A stretch of 64,000 nucleotides of DNA from Alphaproteobacteria bacterium (GCA_024275895.1 JAJRYE010000106.1:18815-82814); one strand, 5' to 3'; positions 49,945-61,712 are shown, counted from the first letter of the stretch. The notes: a model not told the origin generated them from the letters alone. A program made the numbers and translations.

Positions 49945-50925
49945 TTAACCGTCCCTGGCCTCGGCGTCCGCAGCCAGATTCTCGGTTTCCACCTCGTTTG
50001 TGATACCGCTCTCCGGTTCCGGCGTTTCCACATCCGGTTGCTGCGGCAGATCACCGGGGAAGGCATCCTCTCTCAAGGGGGACTGCTTCATGATTACCCG
50101 CAGCAGACGAATGAGCGTATCGCGCATGTCATGCCGGTGCACGACCATATCGATCATGCCGTGTTCCTGAAGATACTCGGCGCGCTGAAACCCCAGGGGA
50201 AGCTTTTCACGGATTGTCTGCTCGATCACCCGCGGACCGGCAAAACAGATCAGTGCGCCCGGCTCGGCGATATGAATATCCCCCAGCATGGCGTAAGAGG
50301 CGGTGACCCCGCCGGTGGTCGGATCGGTGAGCACGACAATATAGGGCAGACCGGCCTCGGCCAGCATCTGCACCGCAACGGTAGTGCGCGGCATCTGCAT
50401 CAGGGACAATATGCCCTCTTGCATGCGCGCGCCGCCCGAAGCGGCAAAGATGATAAAGGGCGCTTTTTCCTCAACCGCCTTTTCCATCCCCTGCACAATA
50501 GCAGCCCCTGCCGCCATGCCGAGCGAGCCGCCCATAAAGGCAAAATTCTGCACTGCGACAACGGTTTTGATCCCGCCCAGCAAACCGGTCGCCGCGGTGA
50601 CCGCATCCTCATGGCCGGTCTTGGCGCGCGCATCTTTGAGGCGCTCGGTATATCTGCGCTGGTCCCTGAATTTGAGCGGATCGGAGGGCGCGCTCCAGCC
50701 CTTGAGAATTTCATAGTCATCATCAAAAACCGATTTGAGCCGCGCTTCCACCGGCATTTTGAAATGATAGCCGCTGCCCGGGATCACATACTGGTTCTGC
50801 TCCAGATCGCGGTGATGCACCATCTGGCCGCTTTCGGGGCATTTGATCCAGAGATTCTCCGGCATGTCCTTTTTCGCCCACATGCCCTTGATTTTGGGCA
50901 GGACATCATTTGTGATCCAGTTCAT
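49945..50925 (-). CDS. accD: Acetyl-CoA carboxylase carboxyltransferase subunit beta
   Basis: [42 protein letters not shown]. Confidence 0.96.
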   Translation of the reverse strand: MNWITNDVLPKIKGMWAKKDMPENLWIKCPESGQMVHHRDLEQNQYVIPGSGYHFKMPVEARLKSVFDDDYEILKGWSAPSDPLKFRDQRRYTERLKDARAKTGHEDAVTAATGLLGGIKTVVAVQNFAFMGGSLGMAAGAAIVQGMEKAVEEKAPFIIFAASGGARMQEGILSLMQMPRTTVAVQMLAEAGLPYIVVLTDPTTGGVTASYAMLGDIHIAEPGALICFAGPRVIEQTIREKLPLGFQRAEYLQEHGMIDMVVHRHDMRDTLIRLLRVIMKQSPLREDAFPGDLPQQPDVETPEPESGITNEVETENLAADAEARDG

Positions 50926-50962
50926 AGCAAAAACCTCTGACCGCTATATCGGGTTGTAAAAT

Positions 50963-51778
50963 CTATTTGCCGCGCCTTACGCCCGCCGCGATAAGGGCTG
51001 CCTTTTCTAGCACATCCTGCGCCGCATCGTTACCGTTTTGCACCGCATCTTCAATCTGGCGCACCAGAGCCGTACCGACAACGACCGCATCGGCGCAAGC
51101 GGCAATCCCGGCCGCCTGTTCCGCCGTGCTCACCCCGAAGCCAACCGCAACCGGCAAGCCGGTATGGGCCTTGATACGTTTTACGGCCGCGGCAACTTTT
51201 GCCACATCCGGGGTGGCCGCTCCGGTTATGCCGGTGATCGAGACATAATAGATGAACCCGCCGGCATTTTTCAAAACCAGCGGCAGACGCGCATCACCGG
51301 TTGTGGGCGCAACAAGACGGATAATGTCAATTCCGGCCGCTTTTGCCGGAATGCACAATTCGGCGTCTTCTTCCACCGGCAGATCGACAATGATCAGCCC
51401 GTCCACACCGGCTTCTTTTGCGTCTTTTAAAAACCGCTCCGGCCCATAGGCATAAACCGGATTGTAATAGCCCATCAGCACGATCGGGGTTTTCTCATCG
51501 CCCTCACGAAAAGCGCGCACCATCGCAAGCGTTTTGATCATGGTCTGACCCGCCGCCAGAGCGCGCTGGTTGGAAAGCTGGATTGCCGGGCCATCCGCCA
51601 TGGGGTCGGTAAAGGGCATGCCCAACTCGATAATATCGGCGCCGGCTGCGGGCAGTTTTTGCAGGATTTCCAGCGAGGTCGCATAATCGGGATCGCCGCA
51701 GGAAAAAAACGTGACAAAACCGGCCCGGCCCTGCGCCTTCAGTTCGGCAAAGCGCGCTGCAATACGGGTGCTGCTCAT
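50963..51778 (-). CDS. trpA: Tryptophan synthase alpha chain
   Basis: [26 protein letters not shown]. Confidence 0.97.
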   Translation of the reverse strand: MSSTRIAARFAELKAQGRAGFVTFFSCGDPDYATSLEILQKLPAAGADIIELGMPFTDPMADGPAIQLSNQRALAAGQTMIKTLAMVRAFREGDEKTPIVLMGYYNPVYAYGPERFLKDAKEAGVDGLIIVDLPVEEDAELCIPAKAAGIDIIRLVAPTTGDARLPLVLKNAGGFIYYVSITGITGAATPDVAKVAAAVKRIKAHTGLPVAVGFGVSTAEQAAGIAACADAVVVGTALVRQIEDAVQNGNDAAQDVLEKAALIAAGVRRGK

Positions 51779-53001
51779 GGCGTAATCTCCACGCCCAGAT
51801 GTTCGGCGACTGCAAAGACATCCTTGTCGCCGCGCCCGCACATATTCATCAGGATAATATGATCTTCGGGAAGCTCAGGAGCAATGCGGCTGACATAGGC
51901 CAGCGCATGCGAGGGCTCCAGCGCCGGGATAATGCCCTCAATCCGGCTGCAAAGCTGGAACGCCTCCAGCGCTTGCGAATCGGTTGCCGAGACATATTTC
52001 ACCCTGCCCGTATCGCGCAGCCAGGCATGCTCGGGGCCGATGCCGGGATAGTCCAGCCCGGCGGAAATCGAATGCCCCTCAATGATCTGCCCGTCGCCGT
52101 TCTGCAAAAGATAAGTGCGGTTGCCGTGCAGAACGCCGGGGCGGCCGCCGCTCAAAGAGGCCGCGTGATCGGGGGTCTCCAGCCCCTTGCCGCCGGCCTC
52201 GACGCCGTAGATTTCAACCTCCGCATCATCAAGGAAAGGATGAAACAGCCCGATGGCATTGGAGCCGCCGCCGATGCACGCCACCAGCATATCGGGCAGG
52301 CGTCCTTCGGCCTGCATCATCTGCTCCCTGGCTTCCGTGCCGATGATGGATTGAAAATCACGCACCATGGCCGGGTAGGGATGCGGCCCCGCCGCCGTGC
52401 CGATGATGTAAAACGTATCTTCGACATGGGTCACCCAGTCGCGCAGGGCCTCGTTCATGGCGTCCTTCAAGGTTCCCGCCCCCGCCGTAACCGCGCGGAT
52501 ATCCGCCCCCAGCAGCTTCATGCGGAACACATTGGGCTTTTGCCGCTCAATATCGGTGGCCCCCATGAACACCGTGCAGGGCAGGCCGAAACGGGCCGCC
52601 ACGGTCGCCACCGCAACCCCGTGCTGCCCGGCGCCGGTTTCGGCGATAATGCGGGTTTTTCCCATGCGTTTGGCGAGCAGGATTTGCCCGAGGCAGTTAT
52701 TGATCTTGTGGCTGCCGGTATGATTAAGCTCATCGCGCTTGAAATACACCTTCGCACCACCGAATTTTTCCGTCAGGCGCTCGGCAAAATAAAGCGGGCT
52801 GGGACGGCCGGCGTAATGGGCGTTAAGGTATTCAAGCTCGGTTTGAAAGGCCGGGTCGGCCTTCGCCGCCTCGTAAGCCGCCTCAAGGCTCAAAATGAGC
52901 GGCATCAGGGTTTCGGCCACGAAACGGCCGCCGTAAATGCCGAAATGCCCGTCCTCGTCAGGACCTGTTCGATAAGAATTTGGAGAGAGGATATTGGTCA
53001 C
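51775..53001 (-). CDS. trpB: Tryptophan synthase beta chain
   Basis: [39 protein letters not shown]. Confidence 0.98.
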   Translation of the reverse strand: MTNILSPNSYRTGPDEDGHFGIYGGRFVAETLMPLILSLEAAYEAAKADPAFQTELEYLNAHYAGRPSPLYFAERLTEKFGGAKVYFKRDELNHTGSHKINNCLGQILLAKRMGKTRIIAETGAGQHGVAVATVAARFGLPCTVFMGATDIERQKPNVFRMKLLGADIRAVTAGAGTLKDAMNEALRDWVTHVEDTFYIIGTAAGPHPYPAMVRDFQSIIGTEAREQMMQAEGRLPDMLVACIGGGSNAIGLFHPFLDDAEVEIYGVEAGGKGLETPDHAASLSGGRPGVLHGNRTYLLQNGDGQIIEGHSISAGLDYPGIGPEHAWLRDTGRVKYVSATDSQALEAFQLCSRIEGIIPALEPSHALAYVSRIAPELPEDHIILMNMCGRGDKDVFAVAEHLGVEITP

Positions 53002-53018
53002 TTGGGGTAATGTTCCGC

Positions 53019-53663
53019 TTATAAGGATTTCACCGACCGGATAAAGGCTGCAATCTTGCCATTGTCCTTGATGCCCGGCGCGCTTTCAAGACTTGACGAG
53101 GCATCAACAATGGCGGCGTTTGTCAAACGGACCGCCTCACCGACATTTTCAGGAGTGAGGCCGCCCGCCAGAACAAACTCTTTTATAGGGCTTTGCGCCA
53201 GCAGTTTCCACTCAAAGCTCAGGGCGTTGCCACCGGGCAGGGCGCCGGGCATGTTTGCGGGCGTTTTGGCGTCAAACAGCACCTTGTCAGCAATGCCCTC
53301 ATAACGTACCGCGCCCGCGACATCACCTGCTGTGCGCACCGGCACCGCCTTCCAGACCGGACGACCAAATTTTGTACTGATCTCTTCAATGCGCTGCGGG
53401 CTCTCGCCGCCATGGGCCTGAAATATATCCGGGTCCAGCACCTTGATAATCTGCTCAATACACACATCATCGGCATTGACAATCAGCGCCACCTTGGCGA
53501 CATGCGCCGGGATGCCCGGCGCCAGCTCGCCTGCCTCACCATAGCTGACATGACGCGGGCTGGGCGGGTAAAAAACAAAGCCGAGATAATCCGCCCCCGC
53601 GCTCAGGGCGGCCTTGATACTGCTGTGCGAGTTCATGCCGCAGGTTTTGACCCGAACGCTCAT
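53019..53663 (-). CDS. trpF: Phosphoribosylanthranilate isomerase
   Basis: [36 protein letters not shown]. Confidence 0.95.
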   Translation of the reverse strand: MSVRVKTCGMNSHSSIKAALSAGADYLGFVFYPPSPRHVSYGEAGELAPGIPAHVAKVALIVNADDVCIEQIIKVLDPDIFQAHGGESPQRIEEISTKFGRPVWKAVPVRTAGDVAGAVRYEGIADKVLFDAKTPANMPGALPGGNALSFEWKLLAQSPIKEFVLAGGLTPENVGEAVRLTNAAIVDASSSLESAPGIKDNGKIAAFIRSVKSL

Positions 53664-54364
53664 CTCCGGACAGCTTCAATTTCGCGCGCGATCATCATGG
53701 CGGCCTTTGCCGGATCGGCGGCTTTTGTGATCGGGCGGCCGATAACCAGAATATCGGCGCCGCACTCCAGAGCCTGCGCCGGGCTCATGACGCGTTTTTG
53801 GTCCTGCGCCGCCGCCCCTGCCGGGCGGATGCCGGGAACAACCAGCAAAAACTCAGGCCCGCATTCGGCGCGCAGGATTTCAATCTCATGCGCGCTGCAC
53901 ACCATGCCGTCAAGGCCGCAATCCCTGGCCAACGCCCCGAGCCGCCGGACATGATCGCACACGGAGCCTTTGACCCCGAGTTCTTCAAGGTCGGTTCCAT
54001 CAAGGCTGGTGAGCACAGAGACACCGATGAGTTTCATTCCCGTCCCGATGTTTTTGGCCGCTTCAGTTGCCGCACGCATCATCGCGCGACCGCCGCTGGC
54101 ATGAACATTCAGTATCGCCGGTGCGAGCGGACCCAGCGCACGAACGGCGCTTGCCACCGTATTGGGAATATCATGCAGCTTCAGATCAAGAAAAACCGGT
54201 TTTCCGGCTGCCGCCACCGCTTCATATCCGGCGCGGCCATGGGCATAAAAAAATTCCATGCCGATTTTCATGCCCCCGACATGCGGCCCCGCCAGCGCGG
54301 CAAGAGTGCGGGCAGTTTCGATCTCCGGGGTATCAATGGCGCAAAATACAGGGTTCTTGAACAT
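53660..54364 (-). CDS. pyrF: Orotidine 5'-phosphate decarboxylase
   Basis: VFLDLKLHDIPNTVASAVRAL, VVPGIRPAG. Confidence 0.96.
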   Translation of the reverse strand: MFKNPVFCAIDTPEIETARTLAALAGPHVGGMKIGMEFFYAHGRAGYEAVAAAGKPVFLDLKLHDIPNTVASAVRALGPLAPAILNVHASGGRAMMRAATEAAKNIGTGMKLIGVSVLTSLDGTDLEELGVKGSVCDHVRRLGALARDCGLDGMVCSAHEIEILRAECGPEFLLVVPGIRPAGAAAQDQKRVMSPAQALECGADILVIGRPITKAADPAKAAMMIAREIEAVRR

Positions 54365-54414
54365 GGTGGAATTATTTATGGCAAAAGCGCCGCTTTGGCC
54401 AGTCTGATGTTTTC

Positions 54415-55257
54415 TTAACCCTCGCAACCGCAGAACAGGCTGTGTTTGATCTTGCCATTTTCAAGGCTGATCACTTCCCAGCCGCCGCCGAACTGCGACT
54501 GGCCCTCCATGACGATTTCGGGTTTTTTATCGCCGTCAAGATCAACAACGGCAATGATCACATTCACCCATAAATTGCCCGGAAAACGTGAGTCTTTTGT
54601 TGTGATCTCGTCCTGGATCACCAGCGGCGGAGGGCTGTTTGCGCCGCCCGGTTTCAGCAGGACAATCGAGTAATCGCCGCGCCGTGCCCGGCCGCGCCTT
54701 GTGCGCACCGCATTGATCAACGCGTCCTGCTGGCCATCGCCGTCAAAATCAGCCCCGATCACCTGGGTAATCCGGATCACCGGTTTCCTGATCCCCCTGC
54801 GGACAAGAAATCTCTGCACCAGGCTCCGGTATTCAGGCGCATTGCGGTCAAGGCGTTGCAGGGGGACCTGCCCGGCAGACTTGCGGTTTGGTTTTATCCG
54901 CAGGGCAATGGCGGATTGTTTCTTGCGCAGGGGATCAAGCGCCAGCGTCTGGAGCCACAGCCCCGAGCAATCGCCGCCTTCACCGCTCTCGTCCCGGGGC
55001 GTCCCGATCGCCGGCGCGATGCCGCCTTTATTATCCAGATTAAGAAGTTGATAAAGATCGCCATGGCGCATCAGGGGGGCGAGGGCTTGCGGCCCGGCAA
55101 GCCTGCCTTTAAGAGCGCCGCCGATCAGACAGGACTCGCCGTCCGAAGAAACCCCCAGAAGGAATGAAGGCTCTTTTTGCGCCGCTGCGGCGGATTGAAG
55201 CAAAAAGACCAGAAACAAAGCTGCCGCAAACGCCAATATCGGCGCATTTAGTTTCAT
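54415..55257 (-). CDS. Exported hypothetical protein with VCBS/FG-GAP-like segments
   Basis: Signal peptide; [18 protein letters not shown] and AVVDLDGDKKPEIVMEG. Confidence 0.6.
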   Translation of the reverse strand: MKLNAPILAFAAALFLVFLLQSAAAAQKEPSFLLGVSSDGESCLIGGALKGRLAGPQALAPLMRHGDLYQLLNLDNKGGIAPAIGTPRDESGEGGDCSGLWLQTLALDPLRKKQSAIALRIKPNRKSAGQVPLQRLDRNAPEYRSLVQRFLVRRGIRKPVIRITQVIGADFDGDGQQDALINAVRTRRGRARRGDYSIVLLKPGGANSPPPLVIQDEITTKDSRFPGNLWVNVIIAVVDLDGDKKPEIVMEGQSQFGGGWEVISLENGKIKHSLFCGCEG

Positions 55258-55290
55258 GAGTATCGCCACCGGACGCAGAGGAAAGAGATG

Positions 55291-55626
55291 TTAATAACGC
55301 GGCAGTGCTGGAGCGGATAAGGGGTCCTCGCGCCTTTTTTGTTCATCCACTTTACGCTTGAGAACCTTTGCCTCACGGTCTTTTACTGCCGCTTTGGCGC
55401 GCCATTTATGCTGCCCGGCCCATGTCACGCCCCAGCCCAGAAACAGGCCCACGAATATGCAGGCCATCATCAGCAGATAGAGCGGAATTTCAAAGGCCAG
55501 AAACGGCTCCCCTTTCGCCGCCGGGTCCAGCGAGAAGGTCACAACATGCCGGTTCGCCACCGAAAGAGCGATCACCGCCCCGGCAACCGGTATTCCGACA
55601 ATCCAGAATACAAACTTGCGTATCAC
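55291..55626 (-). CDS. LapA-domain (DUF1049) membrane protein
   Basis: Two TM segments, VTFSLDPAAKGEPFLAFEIPLYLLMMACIFVGLFLGW; next to ihfB. Confidence 0.8.
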   Translation of the reverse strand: MIRKFVFWIVGIPVAGAVIALSVANRHVVTFSLDPAAKGEPFLAFEIPLYLLMMACIFVGLFLGWGVTWAGQHKWRAKAAVKDREAKVLKRKVDEQKRREDPLSAPALPRY

Positions 55627-55674
55627 GAATATTTACCTCTCATGGTCCCGGCAAGGGGGATGTTTTTAAGCCCC

Positions 55675-55962
55675 TTATCCACCCTCGACATTCAGACGCT
55701 CGCGCAATCCCTTGCCGGCCTTGAAAAAAGGCACGAATTTTTCCGGAACCTGAACCGAAGCGCCGGTGCGCGGATTGCGGCCCGTTCTCGCCTTGCGGTG
55801 CTTGGTGGAAAAGGCGCCAAATCCGCGCAGCTCCACCCGCTCGCCGCGGGTCAGCGCCTTGGTGATCTCGTTAAAAAAAGCACCGACAATGCGCTCGGCA
55901 TCGCGTTGATACAGGTGGGGGTTGGCCTCGATAACTCTCTGCACAAGCTCTGATTTGATCAT
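55675..55962 (-). CDS. ihfB: Integration host factor beta subunit
   Basis: [64 protein letters not shown]. Confidence 0.95.
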   Translation of the reverse strand: MIKSELVQRVIEANPHLYQRDAERIVGAFFNEITKALTRGERVELRGFGAFSTKHRKARTGRNPRTGASVQVPEKFVPFFKAGKGLRERLNVEGG

Positions 55963-55996
55963 CTATCTCTCCCTGCCGCTCAAACTTGTTATTCTT

Positions 55997-56986
55997 TCAC
56001 CCGGCAGGGTGCCAAACTGAGAGCAGACCGTCAAGCCGTGATGTCGCGGATCGGCCCGGCAGCAGTGTTTTTAAGGCTGAAATATCAATTCCGAACACCT
56101 GCCCGAACCAGCGGATTACCAAACCGGCAAAAGCGCTCTCGGTCAGGCTTTCGGTTTTCCAGTCCTTGACTTTAAGGTCTTTTGAAATATCGCGTTCCGA
56201 TTTGAGCCATTCGCGCGCCTTCTCTTCGCCGCCAATGGCGTCCACAAGGCCCTCGCCCAGCGCCTGACGCCCGGTATAGATGCGCCCATCGGCAATCCGG
56301 CTGGCCTTGGTCGCATCAAAACCGCGCCGCTCCGCCACCAGATCGCGGAACCATTCATAAGAATCGCGCACCATTTCCTGTGTAATCTCAAGTGATTTGG
56401 GGTCGGGTACCTCAAACGGCGACGGGCTGGCCTTCAGGGGACTGCTTTTCACCTCACGGTATTTCACGCCGATTTTTTCCAGTGCGCCGGCAATTTCGGG
56501 CCATTGCACAATGACCCCGATCGATCCGGTTATGGTATTGCCGCGCGCCACGATATAATCAGATGAAACTGCCGCCACATAAGCGCCCGAAGCCGCCACC
56601 GTTCCCAAAACGGCGACAACCGGCTTCTTCTTTGCCACCTTGCGCACCGCTTCAAACAGCGCCTCGGCCCCGGTTGTGGTTCCGCCGCCGCTGTTGATCC
56701 GCAGGATCAGCGCCTTGACCCGCTCCGCCTTGGCGATTTTTTGCAGCAAATCCTGCTGCTTGCGGTTATCGGTGATAAAACCGTTTAATGTCAGCCGCGC
56801 GATATGCTTGCCATGAGGGGCGGCGATATCCTCGCCGCCCTGCAGGGCTATAACGCCAATGGCTGTAAAAACCGCCAGAACGGCGCCAAAGCGCCAGAGG
56901 GAAAGGCGGCGCTTCAAACGCCTTTTTTCCAGTAATATCCGGGCCTCGGCTTTCACGTTATGAAACCCCTTTTGGTTATTGCACAA
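55997..56986 (-). CDS. sppA: Signal peptide peptidase SppA (S49 family)
   Basis: LILRINSGGGTTTGAEALFEAV, VAASGAYVAAVSSDYIVARGNTITGSIGVI. Confidence 0.94.
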   Translation of the reverse strand: MCNNQKGFHNVKAEARILLEKRRLKRRLSLWRFGAVLAVFTAIGVIALQGGEDIAAPHGKHIARLTLNGFITDNRKQQDLLQKIAKAERVKALILRINSGGGTTTGAEALFEAVRKVAKKKPVVAVLGTVAASGAYVAAVSSDYIVARGNTITGSIGVIVQWPEIAGALEKIGVKYREVKSSPLKASPSPFEVPDPKSLEITQEMVRDSYEWFRDLVAERRGFDATKASRIADGRIYTGRQALGEGLVDAIGGEEKAREWLKSERDISKDLKVKDWKTESLTESAFAGLVIRWFGQVFGIDISALKTLLPGRSATSRLDGLLSVWHPAG

Positions 56987-57058
56987 GAGCCGGAAGACTT
57001 AGAACCCGGGAGCGCCTGAATGCACGCTCCCGGGGGGCAGTATGTTTTGCCGGCAAGC

Positions 57059-58792
57059 CTATTTGCCGTCGTCCTTGTCGGCCTGCGCCTTGTTCAGCGC
57101 CGCGCCGAGAATATCGCCAAGCGATGCGCCGCTGTCGGTGGAGCCGTACTGGGCAACCGCCTCTTTTTCCTCGGCGATTTCCAGCGCCTTGATGGAAAGG
57201 CCGATGCGGTGATTGGCCTTGTCGATGCTGGTGACCCGCGCATCGACCTTTTCGCCGCGGGCAAAACGTTCCGGGCGCTGCTCGGAGCGGTCACGCGAAA
57301 GATCGCCGCGGCGGATAAAGGCGGTCATATCGGTGTCGCCGACCTTGACCTCAATGCCGTTATCATTAACCTCCGTGACTTCGCATGTGACAACCGAGCC
57401 GCGCCTGACGGGCCCGAGCTGATCCATCGGATCACCTTCAAGCTGCTTGACGCCGAGGGAGATACGCTCCTTTTCGGTATCGATATTGAGCACGACGGCC
57501 TTGACGATATCGCCCTTCTTGTACTCTTTCAAGGCTTCATCGCCCGAACGGTTCCAGTCGAGATCGGAAAGGTGAACCATGCCGTCAACATCGCCTTCAA
57601 GACCGATGAACATGCCAAATTCGGTGATGTTCTTGATCGCACCTTCAACTTCGGTCCCCTGCGGATAGGTCACTGCAAAGGATGTCCAGGGATTATCGAC
57701 ACATTGTTTCAGCCCCAGGGAGATGCGGCGCTTGAGCGGATCCACATCCAGAACCATAACCTCGATTTCCTGAGATGTGGAGACGATCTTGCCCGGATGG
57801 ATGTTTTTCTTGGTCCAGCTCATCTCGGAGACATGCACAAGCCCCTCAACGCCGGGCTCAAGCTCGACAAAGGCGCCGTAATCAGTGATATTGGTGACCA
57901 CGCCTTTAAGACGCGTATTGATCGGGTATTTGGCCTCGACCTCTTCCCACGGATCGGTGTCAAGCTGTTTCATACCCAGTGAAATGCGCTGGGTTTCAGG
58001 ATTGATCCGCACAACCTGCACCTTGACCGTCTCGCCCACGGTCAGAATTTCAGTGGGATGATTAACCCGCTTCCACGACATGTCGGTAACATGGAGCAGG
58101 CCGTCAATACCGCCCAGATCGACAAAGGCGCCGTAATCGGTGATGTTCTTGACAACCCCCTCGACCACCTGGCCCTCCTTGAGATTCTGGACGATTTCCT
58201 GACGCTGCTCGGCGCGGGTTTCTTCCAGAATGGAACGGCGCGAGACGACAATATTGCCGCGCCTTCTGTCCATCTTCAAAATCTGGAAGGGCTGCGGAAT
58301 ATTCATCAGCGGCGCAATATCACGCACCGGGCGGATATCAACCTGCGAGCCGGGCAGGAAGGCGACAGCGCCGTTAAGGTCAACCGTGAAGCCGCCCTTG
58401 ACGCGGCCGAAGATGACGCCTTCGACCTTCTCATTCGCCTCATAGGATTTTTCAAGCAGCACCCAGCTTTCCTCGCGGCGCGCTTTTTCGCGGCTCAAAA
58501 CCGCTTCACCGAGCGCATTTTCGATGCGCTCGAGATAAACTTCAACCTCATCGCCAACATTTATGGCTGAGGCGCCCTCGGCGTTTTGCCCCTTGGGGAA
58601 AAACTCGCGCAAGGGGACGCGGCCTTCGGTTTTCAAACCGACATCAATGATCACCAGATCATTTTCAACCGCAATGACTTTGCCTTTGACAACTTCGCCT
58701 TCATTGAGCGGGTTGGTTTCAAAGGACTCTTCCAGAAGGGCGGCAAAATCCTCAACCATGGGTGTGGATTCGCCTGTATTCAAACCGGACAT
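57059..58792 (-). CDS. rpsA: 30S ribosomal protein S1
   Basis: Multiple S1 repeats (GVVKNITDYGAFVDLGGIDGLLHVTDMSWKRV). Confidence 0.98.
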   Translation of the reverse strand: MSGLNTGESTPMVEDFAALLEESFETNPLNEGEVVKGKVIAVENDLVIIDVGLKTEGRVPLREFFPKGQNAEGASAINVGDEVEVYLERIENALGEAVLSREKARREESWVLLEKSYEANEKVEGVIFGRVKGGFTVDLNGAVAFLPGSQVDIRPVRDIAPLMNIPQPFQILKMDRRRGNIVVSRRSILEETRAEQRQEIVQNLKEGQVVEGVVKNITDYGAFVDLGGIDGLLHVTDMSWKRVNHPTEILTVGETVKVQVVRINPETQRISLGMKQLDTDPWEEVEAKYPINTRLKGVVTNITDYGAFVELEPGVEGLVHVSEMSWTKKNIHPGKIVSTSQEIEVMVLDVDPLKRRISLGLKQCVDNPWTSFAVTYPQGTEVEGAIKNITEFGMFIGLEGDVDGMVHLSDLDWNRSGDEALKEYKKGDIVKAVVLNIDTEKERISLGVKQLEGDPMDQLGPVRRGSVVTCEVTEVNDNGIEVKVGDTDMTAFIRRGDLSRDRSEQRPERFARGEKVDARVTSIDKANHRIGLSIKALEIAEEKEAVAQYGSTDSGASLGDILGAALNKAQADKDDGK

Positions 58793-58852
58793 ATATTCTC
58801 CTAATCACTTCATCTCTGGTTATACGGGCCATCGGTTGGGTCCGAAGGTCTT

Positions 58853-58889
58853 CCCTGCACGACGTGGTCATCACCTCTTAAATGCAGGG
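58853..58889 (-). other. Stem CCCTGCA/TGCAGGG in the rpsA 5' leader
   Basis: Perfect 7-bp complementary arms at 58853-58859 and 58883-58889. Confidence 0.5.
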
Positions 58890-58946
58890 CTGTTTATATT
58901 CTTGATTTCATCTGGCCTTTGACAACAAGCACAAAAAGGGCGCGTT

Positions 58947-59585
58947 TCAGGCCGAAACACCCCCATCACGCGCATCATCTATCAAGGACACGGCCATATG
59001 GAATGCTGCTTCTATATCCAATTTTGTCGTATCGAGCAAGTGGGCGTCTTCAGCCATTTTCAAAGGCGCCGATGCGCGCGATTGATCGCGCGCATCGCGT
59101 TTTTCGATTTCGGACCGAATCCGCGCCTCGTCCACATCCTCGCCAAGCCCCTTGAGCTCCAGCCAGCGGCGGCGGGCGCGCTCGCCTGCGCTGGCGGTGA
59201 CGAAGAGCTTGATATCGGCATCGGGCGCCACGATCGTGCCGATATCGCGCCCGTCAAGCACCGCTCCGCCCTCCCTGGAGGCAAAATTTCTCTGGAACCG
59301 CAACAGCGCCTCGCGAACCTGCGTATTGGCGGAAACCACCGAGGCCGCCTCACCGGCTTCGGCCGTGCGCAGGTTTCCGGCGTCAATATTTGCCAGATCA
59401 AGATTGCGCGCCGCTGCTGCGGCTGCTTTGGCGTCATGCGGATCAATTCCGGCATCAAGAAGCGCACAGCCAACGGCACGGTATAATGAGCCGGTATCAA
59501 GATAAGAAAGCCCGTAATGCTGCGCCAGCTTGCGCGCCAGCGTCCCCTTGCCTGCCGCCGCCGGGCCGTCGATCGCAATAATCAT
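58947..59585 (-). CDS. cmk: Cytidylate kinase
   Basis: IIAIDGPAAAGKGTLARKLAQHYGLSYLDTGSLYRAV. Confidence 0.97.
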   Translation of the reverse strand: MIIAIDGPAAAGKGTLARKLAQHYGLSYLDTGSLYRAVGCALLDAGIDPHDAKAAAAAARNLDLANIDAGNLRTAEAGEAASVVSANTQVREALLRFQRNFASREGGAVLDGRDIGTIVAPDADIKLFVTASAGERARRRWLELKGLGEDVDEARIRSEIEKRDARDQSRASAPLKMAEDAHLLDTTKLDIEAAFHMAVSLIDDARDGGVSA

Positions 59586-59604
59586 CTACCGCTCCTTAAT
59601 CCTT

Positions 59605-60927
59605 TCAGGGCGAAATCCGCGCCCCCAGTTTTTGCATCAGGGGAAGGAAGCCGGGAAAGCTGGTCATGATCGTCGCTGCGTCATCGACGCTGACAGGGTT
59701 TTCACTCACCAGCCCCAGAACCAGAAAGGCCATGGCGATGCGGTGGTCCAGACGGGTTTGCACCCGGACGCCGCCGGGAATGGTCTTTTGCCCCGTAACG
59801 GTAAGAACATCATCGCCCGCGATGCAGTCCACGCCGCAGAGGGCGAGCCCGTCGTGAATGGCGCGCAAGCGGTCGCTCTCCTTCACCCTTAGCTCGCCCA
59901 GCCCCTCCATGCGCGTCGGCCCCGCCGCGCAGGCCGCCGCGATGGCCAGGGCAGGGTATTCATCGATCATGGAAGGCGCGCGCTCGCCCGGCACATATAC
60001 GCCCTTCAGGGCGCTGGCGCGCACCCGCATATCAACCACCACCTCGCCCGACTGGCGGCGCGGATTGAGGAAGTCGATTTGCCCGCCCATCTCCGCCAGC
60101 GTGGTGTAAAGCCCTGAACGGGCCGGGTTCATCATCACGTTCTGAATAATAATATCCGACCCCGGCGTGATCAGCGCCGCAACGGCGGGAAAGGCGGCCG
60201 AGCTCGGGTCTCCGGGGACAACAATATGCTGCGGCTGAAGCTCCGCCTCGCCGCGCACACAGATTTTGAGCCCGCCTTCGGGCCTTTTTTCAATCCGGAT
60301 ATCGGCGCCAAAAAGCTCCAGCATGCGCTCGGTATGATCGCGGGTGGCCACCGGCTCGATGACGCAGGTTCGCCCCCTCGTGTTCAAACCCGCCAGCAGC
60401 ACCGCCGATTTTACCTGGGCGGAAGGCACGCGAAGCTCATAGCTCACCGGCACCGCAAGCGCTGCGCCGGTCAAGGTAAGCGGCAATTTCCCGCGCCCGC
60501 CTTCAACCCTGGCGCCAAAATGCGACAGCGGCTCCAGAACCCGCTTCATGGGGCGTGATGTGAGCGAGGCGTCTCCGGTCAGGCGTGCGGTCAGGGGGTG
60601 CGCGGCAATCACGCCCATCATCAATCTGGCGCCGGTTCCTGAATTGCCGAAATCAAGCTCCGTGTCGGGCTGGCACAGCCCGCCCGTACCGCGCCCCAGA
60701 ACATGCATATCTCCGGCTTTATCCTCGCGGATCGAAATCCCGAGCGCGCGCAACGCCTCTGCCGTTGCCAGCACATCATCCGATTGCAGCAATCCCGAGA
60801 TCACCGTCTCCCCAACCGCCAGCGCGCCCAGAATCAGCGCCCGGTGGGAGATGGATTTATCGCCCGGAATAGCGATGCGCCCGGCAAGGGATTTGCTCTT
60901 TGCGGCGCTTGGCGGTTGTTTTGTCAT
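59605..60927 (-). CDS. aroA: 3-phosphoshikimate 1-carboxyvinyltransferase (EPSP synthase)
   Basis: IPGDKSISHRALILGALAVGET, LDFGNSGTGARLMMGV. Confidence 0.98.
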   Translation of the reverse strand: MTKQPPSAAKSKSLAGRIAIPGDKSISHRALILGALAVGETVISGLLQSDDVLATAEALRALGISIREDKAGDMHVLGRGTGGLCQPDTELDFGNSGTGARLMMGVIAAHPLTARLTGDASLTSRPMKRVLEPLSHFGARVEGGRGKLPLTLTGAALAVPVSYELRVPSAQVKSAVLLAGLNTRGRTCVIEPVATRDHTERMLELFGADIRIEKRPEGGLKICVRGEAELQPQHIVVPGDPSSAAFPAVAALITPGSDIIIQNVMMNPARSGLYTTLAEMGGQIDFLNPRRQSGEVVVDMRVRASALKGVYVPGERAPSMIDEYPALAIAAACAAGPTRMEGLGELRVKESDRLRAIHDGLALCGVDCIAGDDVLTVTGQKTIPGGVRVQTRLDHRIAMAFLVLGLVSENPVSVDDAATIMTSFPGFLPLMQKLGARISP

Positions 60928-61090
60928 TCTTTACCCTGTTCCGGCAAATTGATATTCACGGCACAATTTTGATGCCTCCTATCACACCATGGTGTAAACT
61001 TCCACCGGAGTGCACGCGTAAAATATTTTGACAGCAGGCGGGCAACATGGCAATGGAAGCTCAAATTCAAACAGATTAGGACTTAACAAC

Positions 61091-61429
61091 GTGGCAAGAC
61101 CGGAACTGGGCAGCAAACATACCTGCCCTGAATGCGAAACAAAGTTTTACGACCTGAACAAGGAGAGCGCCGTATGTCCCGCTTGCGGACATGTTATCGC
61201 CAGGGAACACGATGCAGCCGAGGAAAAGGAAATTCCCGTAGTGCCCCCCGCCAACGGCCTGAAACCGCCCGAGACCGGTGATGATTTCAACGATGATGAA
61301 GCCGGCGTTATTGATGATGACAAGGATATCGCGGATCTGAGTGATGATGAAACGGCGGTCGAGGTTGACGATGTTGCCGAGGTCGTCGAGGTGGCCGAAG
61401 TCGTTGTCGTGGTTGACGACGAAGTATAG
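61091..61429 (+). CDS. TIGR02300/FYDLN-acid domain protein with acidic C-terminal tail
   Basis: [32 protein letters not shown]; probable GTG start at 61091. Confidence 0.88.
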   Translation: MARPELGSKHTCPECETKFYDLNKESAVCPACGHVIAREHDAAEEKEIPVVPPANGLKPPETGDDFNDDEAGVIDDDKDIADLSDDETAVEVDDVAEVVEVAEVVVVVDDEV

Positions 61430-61712
61430 AATCTGCCGTTCCTGATCTGCTTCGGCCCCGGTCTGTCCCCCCGCCGAAGCGGCCATTGGCACCGGTAGCT
61501 GATATTGAAATTCCCCGGTTTTCCGGATCCGGGTGCGATACTCCGGCCATTGCAAAACCGGGACAGAGTCTTTCGCGTTTAAACGGCGCCGGCCCGATTC
61601 AGTCAAAGGATGAAGCACTCCAAAGGTAAATTCCACAGCCGTTAATGGCCGATTCAAACTCTTTCCTTATGCTCTCCTTTCATGTTTTAATTGTCATGCA
61701 GGGTGAAAATTT

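Noticed and set aside
61430-61657. Minus-strand ORF (LTESGRRRLNAKDSVPVLQWPEYRTRIRKTG...) downstream of the FYDLN-acid gene
   Set aside because: No recognisable family and it runs antisense into the FYDLN gene; possibly a remnant but not supported.
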